64,000 bases of DNA from Pyrinomonadaceae bacterium. GTDB lineage: Bacteria; Acidobacteriota; Blastocatellia; Pyrinomonadales; Pyrinomonadaceae. Position numbers and translations under genes: made by a program. Numbering within the stretch: position 1 is the stretch's first letter; every line of letters starts with the position of its first letter. Where the stretch lies: contig JAJQRF010000001.1 in assembly GCA_021228405.1 (NCBI GenBank), positions 248,001 through 312,000 on the forward strand. The letters are read 5' to 3'. A model generated the notes under the pieces. The model did no database searches. It saw only the letters and a list, made by a program, of their open reading frames with translations, and had not been told where the DNA came from. Below are positions 1-9,478 of the stretch, piece by piece.

Positions 1-1
1 C

Positions 2-1726
2 TGGACAAAACTGCCGTTGGCGGGTCGCATTTCGACGATTGCCGCGGCGGTTGCGACTCTCGCCATCATCGGCGCGCTCGTTTATTACGGGACGGCGACC
101 GAATACGGCGTTTTGTTTTCCGATCTGAAAGCTGAAGACGCGCAGAAAATCGTCGAAAAACTGAAAGCCGCGAACGTTCCTTATTCTTTGACGACCAACG
201 GCACGACGATTATGGTTCCGCCCGAAAAAATTACCGAACTCCGTCTGCAAATGGCGGGCGAAGGCATTATTTCAGGCGGTCACGTCGGTTTCGATCTGTT
301 TGACAAAACGAATTTCGGCGCGACCGATTTTGCACAGCAGGTAAATTTCCGCCGCGCGATCGAAGGCGAGCTCGGCAAAACACTCGAAGGAATGGACGAG
401 GTCGAAGGCGCGCGGGTTCACATCACACCGAAAAAAGAATCCGTTTTCACCGAAAAAGAAGAAGGCGCAAAGGCTTCGGTGATGTTGCGCGTGAAGCAGG
501 GAAAAGAACTTTCCGCGGAAAGAACCGAAGCGATCGTTAATCTCGTTTCAAGCTCAGTCGAAGGCTTGGACGCGTCGAACGTTTCCGTGATGGACACGCG
601 CGGTCGTTTGCTTTCGGCGGCAGGAAAAGGAAAAGCGGGCGGAATCGGCGATGCAGGAGTTTTCAACGCCCAACTCGAAGCGAAACAAAAATACGAAGCC
701 GAAACTGCGGCACGGGTGATCGCTTTGCTCGAACCCGTCGTCGGCGAAAACCGCGTCAAGGCGGACATCGCGGCGGACGTTGATTTTTCGCAGGTCGAAC
801 AAACCGAAGAACGCTATAACCCGCAATCGCAGGTTATCCGCTCACAGCAAACCGCGACCGAATCGCGCACGGCAAACGTGCAAAATCCGAACGGCGTGGT
901 CGGTGCACGTGCCAACGATCCGACGCTTCCCGTTCAGCCGAATCAACCAACCCAGAATCAGGTCGGAAATAATGCGCGAAATTCGACGACGACAAATTTC
1001 GAGATCGACAAAACAACGCGCCGCACGGTCGGCGGCGGCGGTCGCGTCAATCGGATGACGGTTTCCGTCGTGGTCGATTACAAAACGGTCGAAGGCGTGG
1101 ACGTTGCGCGCACGAGCGAAGAAATTCAGCAGATTCAAAACCTGGTCGCGGCGGCGGTCGGCAGTGACCAAAACCGCGGCGATTCGGTCGTCGTGCAGAC
1201 GATGGCTTTCAATAAACCGCCGGCAGAAGCCGCCGTTGCCGCCGGCTGGCTGGATAAAAACAAAGCTCTGGTCGCGACCCTGATGAAATACGGTGCGCTG
1301 GTTCTGATCGCGCTTTTGATCTTTCTCTTCGTGATTCGTCCGGCACAAAAAGCTCTCAAAGCCGCCGCCGCGCCGCCCGTAATTGAGCAAGAACCGAAAC
1401 TTCTTGAAGCCGCCGAAGAATCTGCAGAAATTGCCGAAGAAAAACGGCTTGAAGATGCAAACGCGGAAGAATCCGCCAATCAACTGGAAAACGGCGAAAA
1501 TTTACCCGAACTCGAACCGGGAATGACGGTCGCCGAACTGGAGGCGAAAATGGATGCCGAAATGGAAGAAGAAAACGATATTTTGAACGCAAGCGAGATC
1601 GAAGGCGAGCCGGTCGGTGAAGAATTTCTTCGCGTCAACCGCATCAAGCAGGAAGTCATTTATCAAACGGTAAATGATACGGATTTGGTCGTCAGCACGC
1701 TTAGAAGCTGGCTCAGAGAAGATTAA
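2..1726 (+). CDS. fliF: Flagellar MS-ring protein FliF (5' end outside window)
   Basis: FliF forms the MS ring in the inner membrane, the base on which the export gate, C ring and rod are built. The reading frame is already open at base 2 (it reads W-T-K-L-P before the first possible TTG at 17), so the true start lies upstream and the gene is cut by the window edge. An N-terminal membrane helix (about bases 35-90) is followed by the periplasmic YscJ/FliF ring domains and a Q/N-rich variable region (about 930-1010). A second membrane helix lies at about 1264-1340. The acidic cytoplasmic tail ends in a conserved segment expected to bind FliG, which is encoded next, 21 bases downstream. The length and both membrane segments fit the family. 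Identification is secure; only the N-terminus is missing. Confidence 0.97.
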   Translation, partial: WTKLPLAGRISTIAAAVATLAIIGALVYYGTATEYGVLFSDLKAEDAQKIVEKLKAANVPYSLTTNGTTIMVPPEKITELRLQMAGEGIISGGHVGFDLFDKTNFGATDFAQQVNFRRAIEGELGKTLEGMDEVEGARVHITPKKESVFTEKEEGAKASVMLRVKQGKELSAERTEAIVNLVSSSVEGLDASNVSVMDTRGRLLSAAGKGKAGGIGDAGVFNAQLEAKQKYEAETAARVIALLEPVVGENRVKADIAADVDFSQVEQTEERYNPQSQVIRSQQTATESRTANVQNPNGVVGARANDPTLPVQPNQPTQNQVGNNARNSTTTNFEIDKTTRRTVGGGGRVNRMTVSVVVDYKTVEGVDVARTSEEIQQIQNLVAAAVGSDQNRGDSVVVQTMAFNKPPAEAAVAAGWLDKNKALVATLMKYGALVLIALLIFLFVIRPAQKALKAAAAPPVIEQEPKLLEAAEESAEIAEEKRLEDANAEESANQLENGENLPELEPGMTVAELEAKMDAEMEEENDILNASEIEGEPVGEEFLRVNRIKQEVIYQTVNDTDLVVSTLRSWLRED

Positions 1727-1747
1727 ATTAAAGGATCGAAATATTTT

Positions 1748-2842
1748 ATGTCACCGTCTGTCGAAGAAACAATCGAAGCAATCGATCTTAAAGATGAACC
1801 GTCCGAAGCGTTGATGGTCGCGCCGCCGCGCGCGGAAATGTCGGGCGCGCGCAAAGCCGCGATTCTTTGCCTTTCACTCGGCGAAGATGCCGCTTCCGCG
1901 CTTTTCAGTCAACTCAGCGAAGAAGAAATTCAACAGCTTTCCAAAGAACTCGCACTTTTGCCCGAAATAAATTCGGAAACCGCAAATCACATTATCGAAG
2001 AATTTCACCAGCTTCTGGCGGCGAAAAATTACATCACGACGGGCGGTGTCGATTATGCGAAACGCATTCTGGTAAAAACCTTCGGTCCCGAAGCCGCGAA
2101 ACGCCTGACCGCGAAAGTTATGCACTCGCTTGAAGCTCCGGCAAATTTTGAAGCGATCCAGAAAACCGATCCGCAACAGCTTGCAAAACTTTTTCAATCC
2201 GAACACCCGCAAACCATCGCGGTCGTGATGGCGCATCTCGATCCGGCAATCGGTTCGCAGGTTTTACAGCAATTGCCCGAAACGCTCCGCGCCGACATTA
2301 TTTTGCGGCTCGCATCGCTCCAAACCGTTTCGCAGGACGTGGTAAAACGAATCGCGCACGTGCTCAATCAAAAACTCGCCGCCGTCAGCGGAATGAGCCG
2401 CACGAGCGTCGGCGGAGTGCGTTCGGTCGCCGATATTTGCAACCGATTAGACCGCGAAACGATGCGTTTGATGCTCGAACAGATCGAAACCGAAAATCCC
2501 GATCTTTCGCTCGAAATCCGCAATATGATGGTTACGTTCGAGGATATTCTCCTGATCGATGATGTCGGAATCCGCGAAATCTTACAGCGTGTCGATAAGA
2601 AAGTTCTCGCGCTTGCGCTCAAGGGAACCGTCGTCGAATTGCAGGATCGTTTCTTCGGAAATATGTCGAGCCGTGCGGTCGAAATGATGAAGGAAGAAAT
2701 GGAATTTATGGGTCAGGTCAAGATGAAGGACGTGACCGGAGCGCAACGCGAGATCGTCGAAATCCTGCGCGAACTCGACGAGCAGGGCGTGATAAACCTC
2801 GGCGGCGGCGGCGACGGAGGCGCGGACGAATATGTTAGCTAA
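1748..2842 (+). CDS. fliG: Flagellar motor switch protein FliG
   Basis: FliG (364 aa) is the C-ring protein that contacts the stator and converts ion flow into torque. The middle domain carries the family EHPQTIA motif (residues about 152-158). The C-terminal torque domain has the alternating charged helix (FEDILLIDDVGIREIL region, about 264-280). The first 30 residues are an acidic extension before the FliF-binding domain. ATG at 1748 is preceded by AAAGGA at a usable distance. The gene follows fliF closely and overlaps fliH by 11 bases, which suggests translational coupling. Family assignment rests on recognisable motifs and operon position. Confidence 0.97.
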   Translation: MSPSVEETIEAIDLKDEPSEALMVAPPRAEMSGARKAAILCLSLGEDAASALFSQLSEEEIQQLSKELALLPEINSETANHIIEEFHQLLAAKNYITTGGVDYAKRILVKTFGPEAAKRLTAKVMHSLEAPANFEAIQKTDPQQLAKLFQSEHPQTIAVVMAHLDPAIGSQVLQQLPETLRADIILRLASLQTVSQDVVKRIAHVLNQKLAAVSGMSRTSVGGVRSVADICNRLDRETMRLMLEQIETENPDLSLEIRNMMVTFEDILLIDDVGIREILQRVDKKVLALALKGTVVELQDRFFGNMSSRAVEMMKEEMEFMGQVKMKDVTGAQREIVEILRELDEQGVINLGGGGDGGADEYVS

Positions 2843-3644
2843 AGTCGTCAAAAAAGAAGCCGCCGACAAAATTCCGTCGTTGCAGATATTCGATCTCGGC
2901 GCACAGCACGACAACCGCAAGGAATGGCAAAACTTCGTTTTTCCCGATGCGTCTTCGCTTTCCAAAAAGAAGGAAACGACAATTTTCGGACAGGAACTGA
3001 ACGCTTCCGAAAATGTCAGGGAAGTCGAAGAAAACATTCAAAAGCCGCTCGTTACCGAAGAAGAACGGCAGAAAATGATCGAAGAAATTCTGCAACAGGC
3101 GCACAGCCAAGCCGAAGAGATCGTCAAAAAAGCGGAAGAATATCAAAACGACATTCAGCAAGCCGCGCTGGAAAAAGGTTTGAACGAAGCGCGTCAGACG
3201 TTTGAACAGGAAGTCGCCGAAAGAGTTAATGCCGAAGTTTCGCCGGTGCGCGAAACGCTCGCCCGAACGATTGCACAGATTTCCGCGCTCGAAGCGCAGA
3301 TAACCTCCAGAATCGAAAGAGAACTGCTCGAATTTGCACTGGAAATCGCCAAAAAAGTCGTCGGCAGAGAAGTTACGATCGACCGCGAAGTTGCTTTGAC
3401 GCTGGTAAAAATTTCGCTCGCCAAGCTTCACAGCCGGACTTTCGCGCAGATTTATCTGAATCCGCAAGACATCGCCTTTGTCGAAGCGCACCGCGACCGC
3501 TTGAATTTTCAAGGTTCGCTCGAACTTATCGAAGACAACTCCGTTTCGCCCGGCGGTTGTCTGGTCAGAACGGAAACGGGCGACATCGATGCACGAATCG
3601 AATCGCAATTCGACGAAATCGCACACGGACTTTTGGGAAATTAA
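2832..3644 (+). CDS. fliH: Flagellar assembly protein FliH
   Basis: FliH (270 aa) is the stator-like regulator of the export ATPase FliI. It holds FliI inactive and links it to the C ring. The sequence shows a variable N-terminus and a long charged, glutamine-rich helical stretch (about residues 75-170, likely coiled coil). The conserved C-terminal domain (about 175-265) resembles FliH/YscL and V-type ATPase subunit E. The start codon lies inside the end of fliG. A repeat-built hairpin (3650-3766) separates it from fliI, so its coupling to FliI may be adjusted after transcription. No oddities in composition. Confidence 0.93.
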   Translation: MLAKVVKKEAADKIPSLQIFDLGAQHDNRKEWQNFVFPDASSLSKKKETTIFGQELNASENVREVEENIQKPLVTEEERQKMIEEILQQAHSQAEEIVKKAEEYQNDIQQAALEKGLNEARQTFEQEVAERVNAEVSPVRETLARTIAQISALEAQITSRIERELLEFALEIAKKVVGREVTIDREVALTLVKISLAKLHSRTFAQIYLNPQDIAFVEAHRDRLNFQGSLELIEDNSVSPGGCLVRTETGDIDARIESQFDEIAHGLLGN

Positions 3645-3649
3645 TTTTT

Positions 3650-3766
3650 ATTATCCGCAGATGAACACAGATACACACAGATTTATCAAGAAAGATACAG
3701 GAAACAAAAAAGCAAAATCGGCTTTTTATCCGAGTTCATCCGTGTCTATCCGTGACTAAATTTTCT
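3650..3766. repeat. Inverted intergenic repeat built from ACACAGATga words
   Basis: The left arm (about 3656-3682) holds three copies of a 10-nt word close to ACACAGATGA. The right arm (about 3740-3764) holds the same words in reverse complement (ATCCGTGTCT, ATCCGTG), so the transcript can fold into a long imperfect hairpin. It fills the whole fliH-fliI gap and ends about 12 bases before the fliI ATG. The same word family and layout recur at 61686-61806. It has no coding potential. Function unknown; see findings. Confidence 0.8.
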
Positions 3767-3775
3767 TAAAAAAAT

Positions 3776-5083
3776 ATGCTCGCCGCTTACCGCCAAAAAT
3801 TACAAAAAATCGAAACGCTCAAATCAATCGGACGCGTGACGCGTGCGGTCGGTTTAATTATCGAGTCAAACGGTCCGGCGGTTTCGGTCGGCGATCTTTG
3901 TTATTTACCGACGGTCGGCGGCGGACGCGAAACGATGCTCGAAGTCGTCGGTTTCCGCGATAACAACGTGCTTTTGATGCCGCTCGGACAGATGCCGCCG
4001 GTTCGTGCGGGCGACACGATCGTTGCCGCCGGGGTTTCGAGCGAAATCGCGGTCGGCGAACAGCTTTTAGGAAGAACGATCGACGCGCTCGGTCGTCCGC
4101 TTGACGGTTTCGGCGAAATCAAAACCGAAGAATCTTATCCGCTCAATCGTGTCATTACGAATCCGCTCGAACGCGCAAATATCGACGAAGCGATGGAAAC
4201 GGGCGTTCGTGTGATCGACGGAATGCTGACCATCGGCGCGGGACAGCGCATCGGTATTTTCGGCGGTTCGGGTGTCGGCAAATCGACTTTGCTCGGGATG
4301 ATGGCGAAACGCTCGGCGGCTGATATTAACGTCATCGCGCTGATCGGCGAACGCGGGCGCGAAGTTCGTGAGTTTATCGAAAACGAGCTCGGCGAAGAAG
4401 GAATGTCGCGTTCGGTAATGGTCGTTTCTACTTCTGACGATTCGGCTCTTGTCAGAATTCGCGCGGCGTTAGCGGCGACGGCGATCGCCGAATATTTCAA
4501 AGATCAAGGCGCGAACGTGCTTTTGATTATGGATTCGGTCACGCGTTTTTGTATGGCACAGCGCGAAATCGGACTTGCGGCGGGCGAACCGCCTTCGTCG
4601 AAAGGCTACACACCGTCGGTTTTTGCACTGCTTCCGCGTCTTCTCGAACGCGCCGGAAAATTCGACAATGGCGGTTCGATCACGGGTTTTTACACGGTTT
4701 TGGTCGAAGGCGACGATATGAACGAGCCGATTGCTGACGCGGTTCGTTCGATTTTGGACGGTCACATAGTTCTTTCACGCGCACTTGCGGCGCAAAATCA
4801 TTACCCGTGCATCGATGTTTTGAATTCGGCTTCGCGTCTTTTTTCGACGGTCGCGGAAAAGGAACATCGCAATCAAGCGGGAAAAGTCCGCGAACTGCTC
4901 GCGGCTTATCAGAAAGCCGAAGATTTAATCAATATCGGCGCATATCAAATGGGCAGCAATCGCACGATCGACTTGGCGATTGCAAGACACGAAGAAATTA
5001 TCGATTTTCTCAAACAAAACCGCGACGAAGAAGCGCATTTGAACGAATCGATCGAACAACTCCTGAATATTAAAACCGTATGA
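3776..5083 (+). CDS. fliI: Flagellum-specific ATPase FliI
   Basis: FliI (435 aa) is the hexameric ATPase that promotes unfolding and entry of export substrates into the flagellar type III gate. Visible features are the Walker A motif GGSGVGKST (about residues 162-170) and the Walker B strand VLLIMDS (about 245-251). The F1-beta-like block GYTPSVFALLPRLLERAG and a helical C-terminus that would bind FliJ are also present. The length is normal. There is no convincing Shine-Dalgarno sequence, because the preceding bases are an A/T run following the repeat hairpin. The stop overlaps the fliJ start (ATGA). Confidence 0.97.
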   Translation: MLAAYRQKLQKIETLKSIGRVTRAVGLIIESNGPAVSVGDLCYLPTVGGGRETMLEVVGFRDNNVLLMPLGQMPPVRAGDTIVAAGVSSEIAVGEQLLGRTIDALGRPLDGFGEIKTEESYPLNRVITNPLERANIDEAMETGVRVIDGMLTIGAGQRIGIFGGSGVGKSTLLGMMAKRSAADINVIALIGERGREVREFIENELGEEGMSRSVMVVSTSDDSALVRIRAALAATAIAEYFKDQGANVLLIMDSVTRFCMAQREIGLAAGEPPSSKGYTPSVFALLPRLLERAGKFDNGGSITGFYTVLVEGDDMNEPIADAVRSILDGHIVLSRALAAQNHYPCIDVLNSASRLFSTVAEKEHRNQAGKVRELLAAYQKAEDLINIGAYQMGSNRTIDLAIARHEEIIDFLKQNRDEEAHLNESIEQLLNIKTV

Positions 5084-5532
5084 AAAAATTCAAATTTACC
5101 TTGCAAACCGTCCACAATGTCCGCGAAATGACGCAGGAACGCGAACAGATCGCACTTATGACGCTTCAGAAAGATGCCGACGAGATCGCCGAAAGGCTCG
5201 ATCAGATCGAGAAAATGCAGGTCAAGGCGATCGCCACTTATTCGTCCAAATTGCGGGTCGGCGAAGCCGTCAATATCGGTGAAATGGAGCTCGAACTAAA
5301 CCATATTTCAACGCTTGACCGCTTGAAACGCAAAACTGTCGAACTGCTCGAAGAAAAGAAAAAAGCGTGTTTGGCGCAGAAAAACAAGCTCGCCGCCGCG
5401 ACGCGTGAAGTAAAGATCACGAATCGCCTTCGTGAAACGCAGGAAGCGCGCCACCAACAGGAAATTGCGCGTCAGGAACAAACCATTCTCGATGACATTG
5501 TCGCCGCCAATTATGCACGGCGTTTGATCTAA
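5080..5532 (+). CDS. fliJ: Flagellar export chaperone FliJ
   Basis: FliJ (150 aa) is a small, almost wholly alpha-helical coiled-coil protein. It inserts into the FliI hexamer like a gamma subunit and escorts chaperones. The sequence is highly charged with heptad-like spacing throughout and has no signal peptide or membrane segment. It begins with the typical MKKFKFTLQTVHNVRE opening of the family. The start overlaps the fliI stop by four bases, indicating coupled translation. Position between fliI and fliK supports the call. Confidence 0.93.
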   Translation: MKKFKFTLQTVHNVREMTQEREQIALMTLQKDADEIAERLDQIEKMQVKAIATYSSKLRVGEAVNIGEMELELNHISTLDRLKRKTVELLEEKKKACLAQKNKLAAATREVKITNRLRETQEARHQQEIARQEQTILDDIVAANYARRLI

Positions 5533-5536
5533 AAAT

Positions 5537-7597
5537 ATGATAAATATGATTTCCGCAAACTTTTACAATTTCGATGCCGCCGGCAATAATCTGCCGACCG
5601 AGGCGACAGGAAAACAATTTTCCGAAAAGGATTTTGCAACATTTTTCGATCAAATGTTCATTCATCCGACCAATGCTTCGGTTCCGTTCCAAAACTCAAA
5701 TGCGCCGTCAAACGCAGAAGGAAAAGAAATTGCACCGATCTGTATCAAGACAAATAACCTGAATTTTACGGTGAAAGACATTGCAAACCAGCGAGCTTTG
5801 CCGAATCCGATGGAAACAGCGGGCGAAACGACTGTCGAAACGCCGCCGATTCTCGAAATGCCGCAGATTTTGAATCCGACGGGCAAACAAACTCCGCTCG
5901 AAATTCCTGCCGATCCGAAAACGGGAATCATCGGCAAGGAAACGAAGCCGACGACGATCGAATCGCCGCCGATCTTGCCTGAACAAACGACGAATCCGGT
6001 CGGAACGCCGCCGATCTTTGAACAGCCGAACGTCGGGATCGATACGCAGAAACCGATCATCAAAGGCGAAACCACGATCGAAACGCCGCCGATCATCGTT
6101 CAGCCGCAACCGCAAAACAAACCCGTGACGCTCAAAACGAACACGAACAGAATCGAAACGAACACCGAACCGACCGTCGAAACGCCGCCGATCATCAGCG
6201 CGCCTGAAAACGGCAACGTTTCGACCAAAACGGAAAAGACTTTTTCGACGACGAAAGCCGAATATCTGAATTCGACCGTCAAAACAGGAAACGCAAATTC
6301 GGTCAAAAAGGCTGAAAACAATATTTCAAAATCGGAAAACAGCACCGCAAAACTTGAAAACAACACGGCAAAAGCTGAACACAACTCCGCAAAACCTGAA
6401 AACAGAAATGCGAAAATCGAGAACAGCACGGCTAAGATCGAAAACAATAACGCGAAAATCGAAAACAGCACGGCAAAAGCGGAAGACAATATTTCAAAAT
6501 CCGGAATCAAAAATCAGTTTCCGTCGATTCTGATAAATACGGAAAAGACAGCCGGAACGACGCAGAAAGATTGGAACACGGTGCGCACCGAAAATCAGCC
6601 CGAAATAAATATGATTCAGCAAGCGTTGAATCTGGCGAAAATGAACGGAAAAGTCGTCCGCCGCGAGGCTTCGGAAACGGTTAAAGCGACCGTCACGAAC
6701 GCAAATGCCAGGGACTACACGCCGATTCTGATTCCGAATGAAAACGTTTCGCTTGATTATGCGGTGAAAACCGAAAATTTCGACGCATCGGGCGAAAAAT
6801 CCGGAAAAATTGAAAATATTCTCTTCAATATGATCGCGGCAAATCCGGCGGAAACATCTGAAGCGGAGAAACAGAAAGGTTTCGGAAAAATCTCGCTCGA
6901 TGAATTTCAGATAAATGAAACGCCGAAAAATTCGACGCTTTCGGAAGTAGATTCAAATTATGCGGCTTCTGCAAATAAGGGCGAAACCACCGAACCGGTG
7001 ATCGAAACAAACGCCGAACTTTTTACGAAATCGGTTTTTCCGAAAAGAAAATCGCTCGGTTCAGCTTATGAGGCGGCAACCATCATTCGCGGCGAGGAAA
7101 ATCCGAACGCGAAATTTGAACTGTCGCAGGTCGAAAAAACGCCAGGCATTTCGGAAAAAATCCGGATCACCGAACAAGTTGAAGTGAAGATGCCCGAGAT
7201 TGTTGCGAAGGTCGAGCAGACTAAGGAAACGCAGATTTTGAAAATGCGTCTAAATCCGGCAGAACTCGGGACGGTCGAAATCCGGCTCGAAAAAAATGCG
7301 GACGGACATTTGAAGGCGCATTTTTCGACCGAATCGGAAACGGCGCGAACCGCTTTACACGAAAACATCGACCAACTGAGAAACACACTCGAAAAATCGG
7401 GTTGGCAGGTTAGCGCGGTCGAAGTGACCGTTTCGACGGCATCGACCGACCAGTTTACCGGAAGCCGCAATCACGGCGAAAATCAGCCGAACAATTTTTA
7501 TCAATCGTTTTCAAAAGCCGAAAACGCCGACAATCTTTCCCAGACTGAGATTAGCGAAAAAGACGATCTTTCGCACATCGTCAGCTTGCGAGCCTAA
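5537..7597 (+). CDS. fliK: Flagellar hook-length control protein FliK with two internal repeat tracts
   Basis: FliK (686 aa) is the secreted ruler that sets hook length and switches export specificity. The C-terminal domain (about residues 560-640; core L-x-P-x-E-L-G-T-V-E-I) is the conserved Flg_hook switch domain. The rest is low complexity. A tract with about six copies of an (E/G)(T/S)PPI(L/F/I) motif spans roughly bases 5840-6200. A second tract of about ten N-x-x-A-K-x-E units spans roughly 6310-6490. Such tracts can change length by slippage, and FliK length governs hook length in known systems. The start ATG at 5537 lies four bases after the fliJ stop. Function is secure by C-terminus and context; the repeat region is unusual in regularity. 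Confidence 0.92.
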   Translation: MINMISANFYNFDAAGNNLPTEATGKQFSEKDFATFFDQMFIHPTNASVPFQNSNAPSNAEGKEIAPICIKTNNLNFTVKDIANQRALPNPMETAGETTVETPPILEMPQILNPTGKQTPLEIPADPKTGIIGKETKPTTIESPPILPEQTTNPVGTPPIFEQPNVGIDTQKPIIKGETTIETPPIIVQPQPQNKPVTLKTNTNRIETNTEPTVETPPIISAPENGNVSTKTEKTFSTTKAEYLNSTVKTGNANSVKKAENNISKSENSTAKLENNTAKAEHNSAKPENRNAKIENSTAKIENNNAKIENSTAKAEDNISKSGIKNQFPSILINTEKTAGTTQKDWNTVRTENQPEINMIQQALNLAKMNGKVVRREASETVKATVTNANARDYTPILIPNENVSLDYAVKTENFDASGEKSGKIENILFNMIAANPAETSEAEKQKGFGKISLDEFQINETPKNSTLSEVDSNYAASANKGETTEPVIETNAELFTKSVFPKRKSLGSAYEAATIIRGEENPNAKFELSQVEKTPGISEKIRITEQVEVKMPEIVAKVEQTKETQILKMRLNPAELGTVEIRLEKNADGHLKAHFSTESETARTALHENIDQLRNTLEKSGWQVSAVEVTVSTASTDQFTGSRNHGENQPNNFYQSFSKAENADNLSQTEISEKDDLSHIVSLRA

Positions 7598-7623
7598 AAA
7601 TTCCCGCTAGAAATGAGGTAAAA

Positions 7624-7908
7624 ATGAACATAAATTCAATCTTAAATACGACCGCAAACAGAACAAATACGAACTCAAATTCGAGTTCTTCGACCTCGGA
7701 AACTGATTCGCCCGAAGATCAAAAAAATATGTTTATGACTTTGCTCGTCGCGCAATTGAAAAATCAAGACCCGCTCCAGCCGCAAGACGGAACGCAGTTC
7801 GTCGCGCAGTTGGCGCAGTTTAATTCGCTCGATCAATTGATCGGCATCCGTGAATCGATGGATCAGCTTGTCAATGCCCTGCAAACCGATCCGGCTTCAA
7901 CCAACTAA
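7624..7908 (+). CDS. flgD: Short flagellar hook-capping protein FlgD
   Basis: This 94-aa protein carries the conserved FlgD scaffold core: MFMTLLVAQLKNQDPLQPQD, then FVAQLAQFNSLDQL. That core caps the growing hook and is needed for hook subunit addition. The first 30 residues are S/T/N-rich. It lacks the C-terminal Ig-like/tudor domains of the roughly 220-aa enterobacterial protein, so it is a minimal FlgD. The reading frame ends cleanly, with flgE 49 bases downstream, and there is no sign of a frameshifted remainder. A GAGGTAAAA ribosome site precedes the ATG. Confidence 0.9.
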   Translation: MNINSILNTTANRTNTNSNSSSSTSETDSPEDQKNMFMTLLVAQLKNQDPLQPQDGTQFVAQLAQFNSLDQLIGIRESMDQLVNALQTDPASTN

Positions 7909-7957
7909 TCAGAAAACAAAACCCAAAACTTCCATAAATAAAAGGAGATTTACTAAA

Positions 7958-9223
7958 ATGACATTTTCATTTAACGCATCGCTTTCCGGCTTAAACGCCA
8001 ATTCAAACGCTTTATCGGTCGTCGGCAACAACATCGCCAACGCCAATACCGTCGGTTTTCGCGGCAGTTCGATTACGTTTTCAGACGTTTTCGCCAATTC
8101 ATACGGCGCACGGCTGAACGGCGCGGGACTTTCTTTGCAGATCGGCGACGGCGTGCAGACTTCCTCCATCCAGACCAATCTCGCGCAGGGAACGCTCGAC
8201 GAATCGGCTTCGTCGCTTCACACGGCGATTCAGGGAAACGGATTTTTCGTGGTCAGACAAAGCGACGAAACGCTTTCCTACACGCGTGCGGGCGACTTTA
8301 CGCTCAACAACGAAGGCTATCTCATCACGCCGCGCGGCGACGAGGTGCAAGGTTATCCCGCGATCGGCGGTGTCATCACGCCGGGTTCGTCTTTGACATC
8401 CCTGCGAATTCCGATCGGGCAAACATTGCCGCCGCAGACGACTTCGAGTGCTTCGATGCGTATTAATCTGAACACGAACGCCGCAACCGGCTCGGAGTTT
8501 CACGCGACGATACAGGTTTATGATTCACGCGGAACGACGCGAACCTTAGACATTAAATACACGCGTCTGGCGGACGGAAGTTTTGACGCAACCGCAACGC
8601 TCGATAATGTTCCGACACAGCTTTCGTCGAACGGCGGCGCATCGGGAACTGCGCCTGTCAATTTTTCGTTCGGTTCAAACGGCGACCTGCTTTCACCGAC
8701 GCAGTTTTCGATTCAGCCTGACCAAACCCAACTCGGCGGCGCGACTCTGCCTTCGATCGAGTTGAATCTGAGAGAGATCAATCCCGACGGTTCGCTCGGC
8801 GGCTTCAATATCGTCAGTTATGCGCGCCCGTCATCGAATTCGGCAAACAATCAGGATGGCTTTCCTCCGGGCGAGCTTTCGGGTTCTTCGATCGATCCGA
8901 GCGGAACGATTCTCGCAATTTTCTCGAACGGGCAAACCCGACCGATCGGACAATATGCACTCGCAACCTTTAATTCTTCCGAAGGTCTTTCGCGGCGCGG
9001 CGACAACCTTTTTGCCGAAACGCTCGCTTCAAACCAAGCAACCATCGGCGCACCCGGTTCGGGCGGTCGCGGTTTGGTTTCGGGCGGATATTTGGAGCGA
9101 AGCAACGTCAATATTACGAACGAATTCGTCAAATTGATCGAAGCCCAACGCGCTTTTCAATCGAATTCCAAAGTAATCAACAGTCTTAACGAAACCTTCC
9201 AATCTTTATTGCAGGTTATTTAA
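7958..9223 (+). CDS. flgE: Flagellar hook protein FlgE
   Basis: FlgE (421 aa) polymerises into the hook. The N-terminal rod/hook signature L-S-G-L-N-A-N with NNIANANTVGFRG (residues about 23-35) is present. The C-terminal FLG_bbr_C block has the expected SNVNITNEFVKLIEAQRAFQ pattern. The start was set at 7958, because AAAGGAGA sits 8-9 bases upstream and translation there begins exactly at the conserved MTFSFNASLSGL. A longer reading frame beginning at 7850 inside flgD is not needed. It is the last gene before a structured 338-base gap ahead of motA. Confidence 0.96.
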   Translation: MTFSFNASLSGLNANSNALSVVGNNIANANTVGFRGSSITFSDVFANSYGARLNGAGLSLQIGDGVQTSSIQTNLAQGTLDESASSLHTAIQGNGFFVVRQSDETLSYTRAGDFTLNNEGYLITPRGDEVQGYPAIGGVITPGSSLTSLRIPIGQTLPPQTTSSASMRINLNTNAATGSEFHATIQVYDSRGTTRTLDIKYTRLADGSFDATATLDNVPTQLSSNGGASGTAPVNFSFGSNGDLLSPTQFSIQPDQTQLGGATLPSIELNLREINPDGSLGGFNIVSYARPSSNSANNQDGFPPGELSGSSIDPSGTILAIFSNGQTRPIGQYALATFNSSEGLSRRGDNLFAETLASNQATIGAPGSGGRGLVSGGYLERSNVNITNEFVKLIEAQRAFQSNSKVINSLNETFQSLLQVI

Positions 9224-9242
9224 GGAAGTTTTTCAAAATGAC

Positions 9243-9330
9243 GAACGCGGATTTGGCGGATAGGGCGGATTATTGCGGATAAATTTTAGAAAATCCGGAT
9301 AAATCCGCCTGATTTGCCAAATCCGCGTTC
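9243..9330. repeat. Inverted intergenic repeat built from GGCGGATT words
   Basis: The left arm begins GAACGCGGATTTGGC at 9243 and contains four copies of a GGCGGAT-like word spaced 8-9 bases apart. The right arm ends GCCAAATCCGCGTTC at 9330 and is the mirror image, with 15 outer bases pairing perfectly. It starts 19 bases after the flgE stop. It belongs to the same architectural class as the other repeat-word hairpins in this window but uses a different word. Confidence 0.85.
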
Positions 9331-9388
9331 AAAAAATCGGTTACTTTTCCTCAAAAGTTTACGCGTAATTTCTAAAGAATTTTAATTT

Positions 9389-9448
9389 CTTGCCGATAAG
9401 TAATATGAGCGGGTTCATCCGCTCGATCAAACAAAAGTTATCGGCAAG
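9389..9448 (+). ncRNA. Candidate structured RNA element upstream of motA
   Basis: A perfect 11-bp outer helix (CTTGCCGATAA at 9389-9399 with TTATCGGCAAG at 9438-9448) encloses a second perfect 6-bp helix (GAGCGG at 9407-9412 with CCGCTC at 9419-9424). The joining segments are purine-rich and unpaired. No T-run follows, so it is not a simple terminator. It matches no riboswitch family I can recall, and c-di-GMP class I signature loops are absent. It could be a leader structure or a processed small RNA. Strand assumed from flanking genes. Confidence 0.45.
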
Positions 9449-9478
9449 GGATGTTCGCCAATCAAATAAAGCATCTCG

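Noticed and set aside
9389-9448. c-di-GMP riboswitch upstream of motA
   Set aside because: The known loop signatures and helix arrangement of class I and II c-di-GMP riboswitches are not present.
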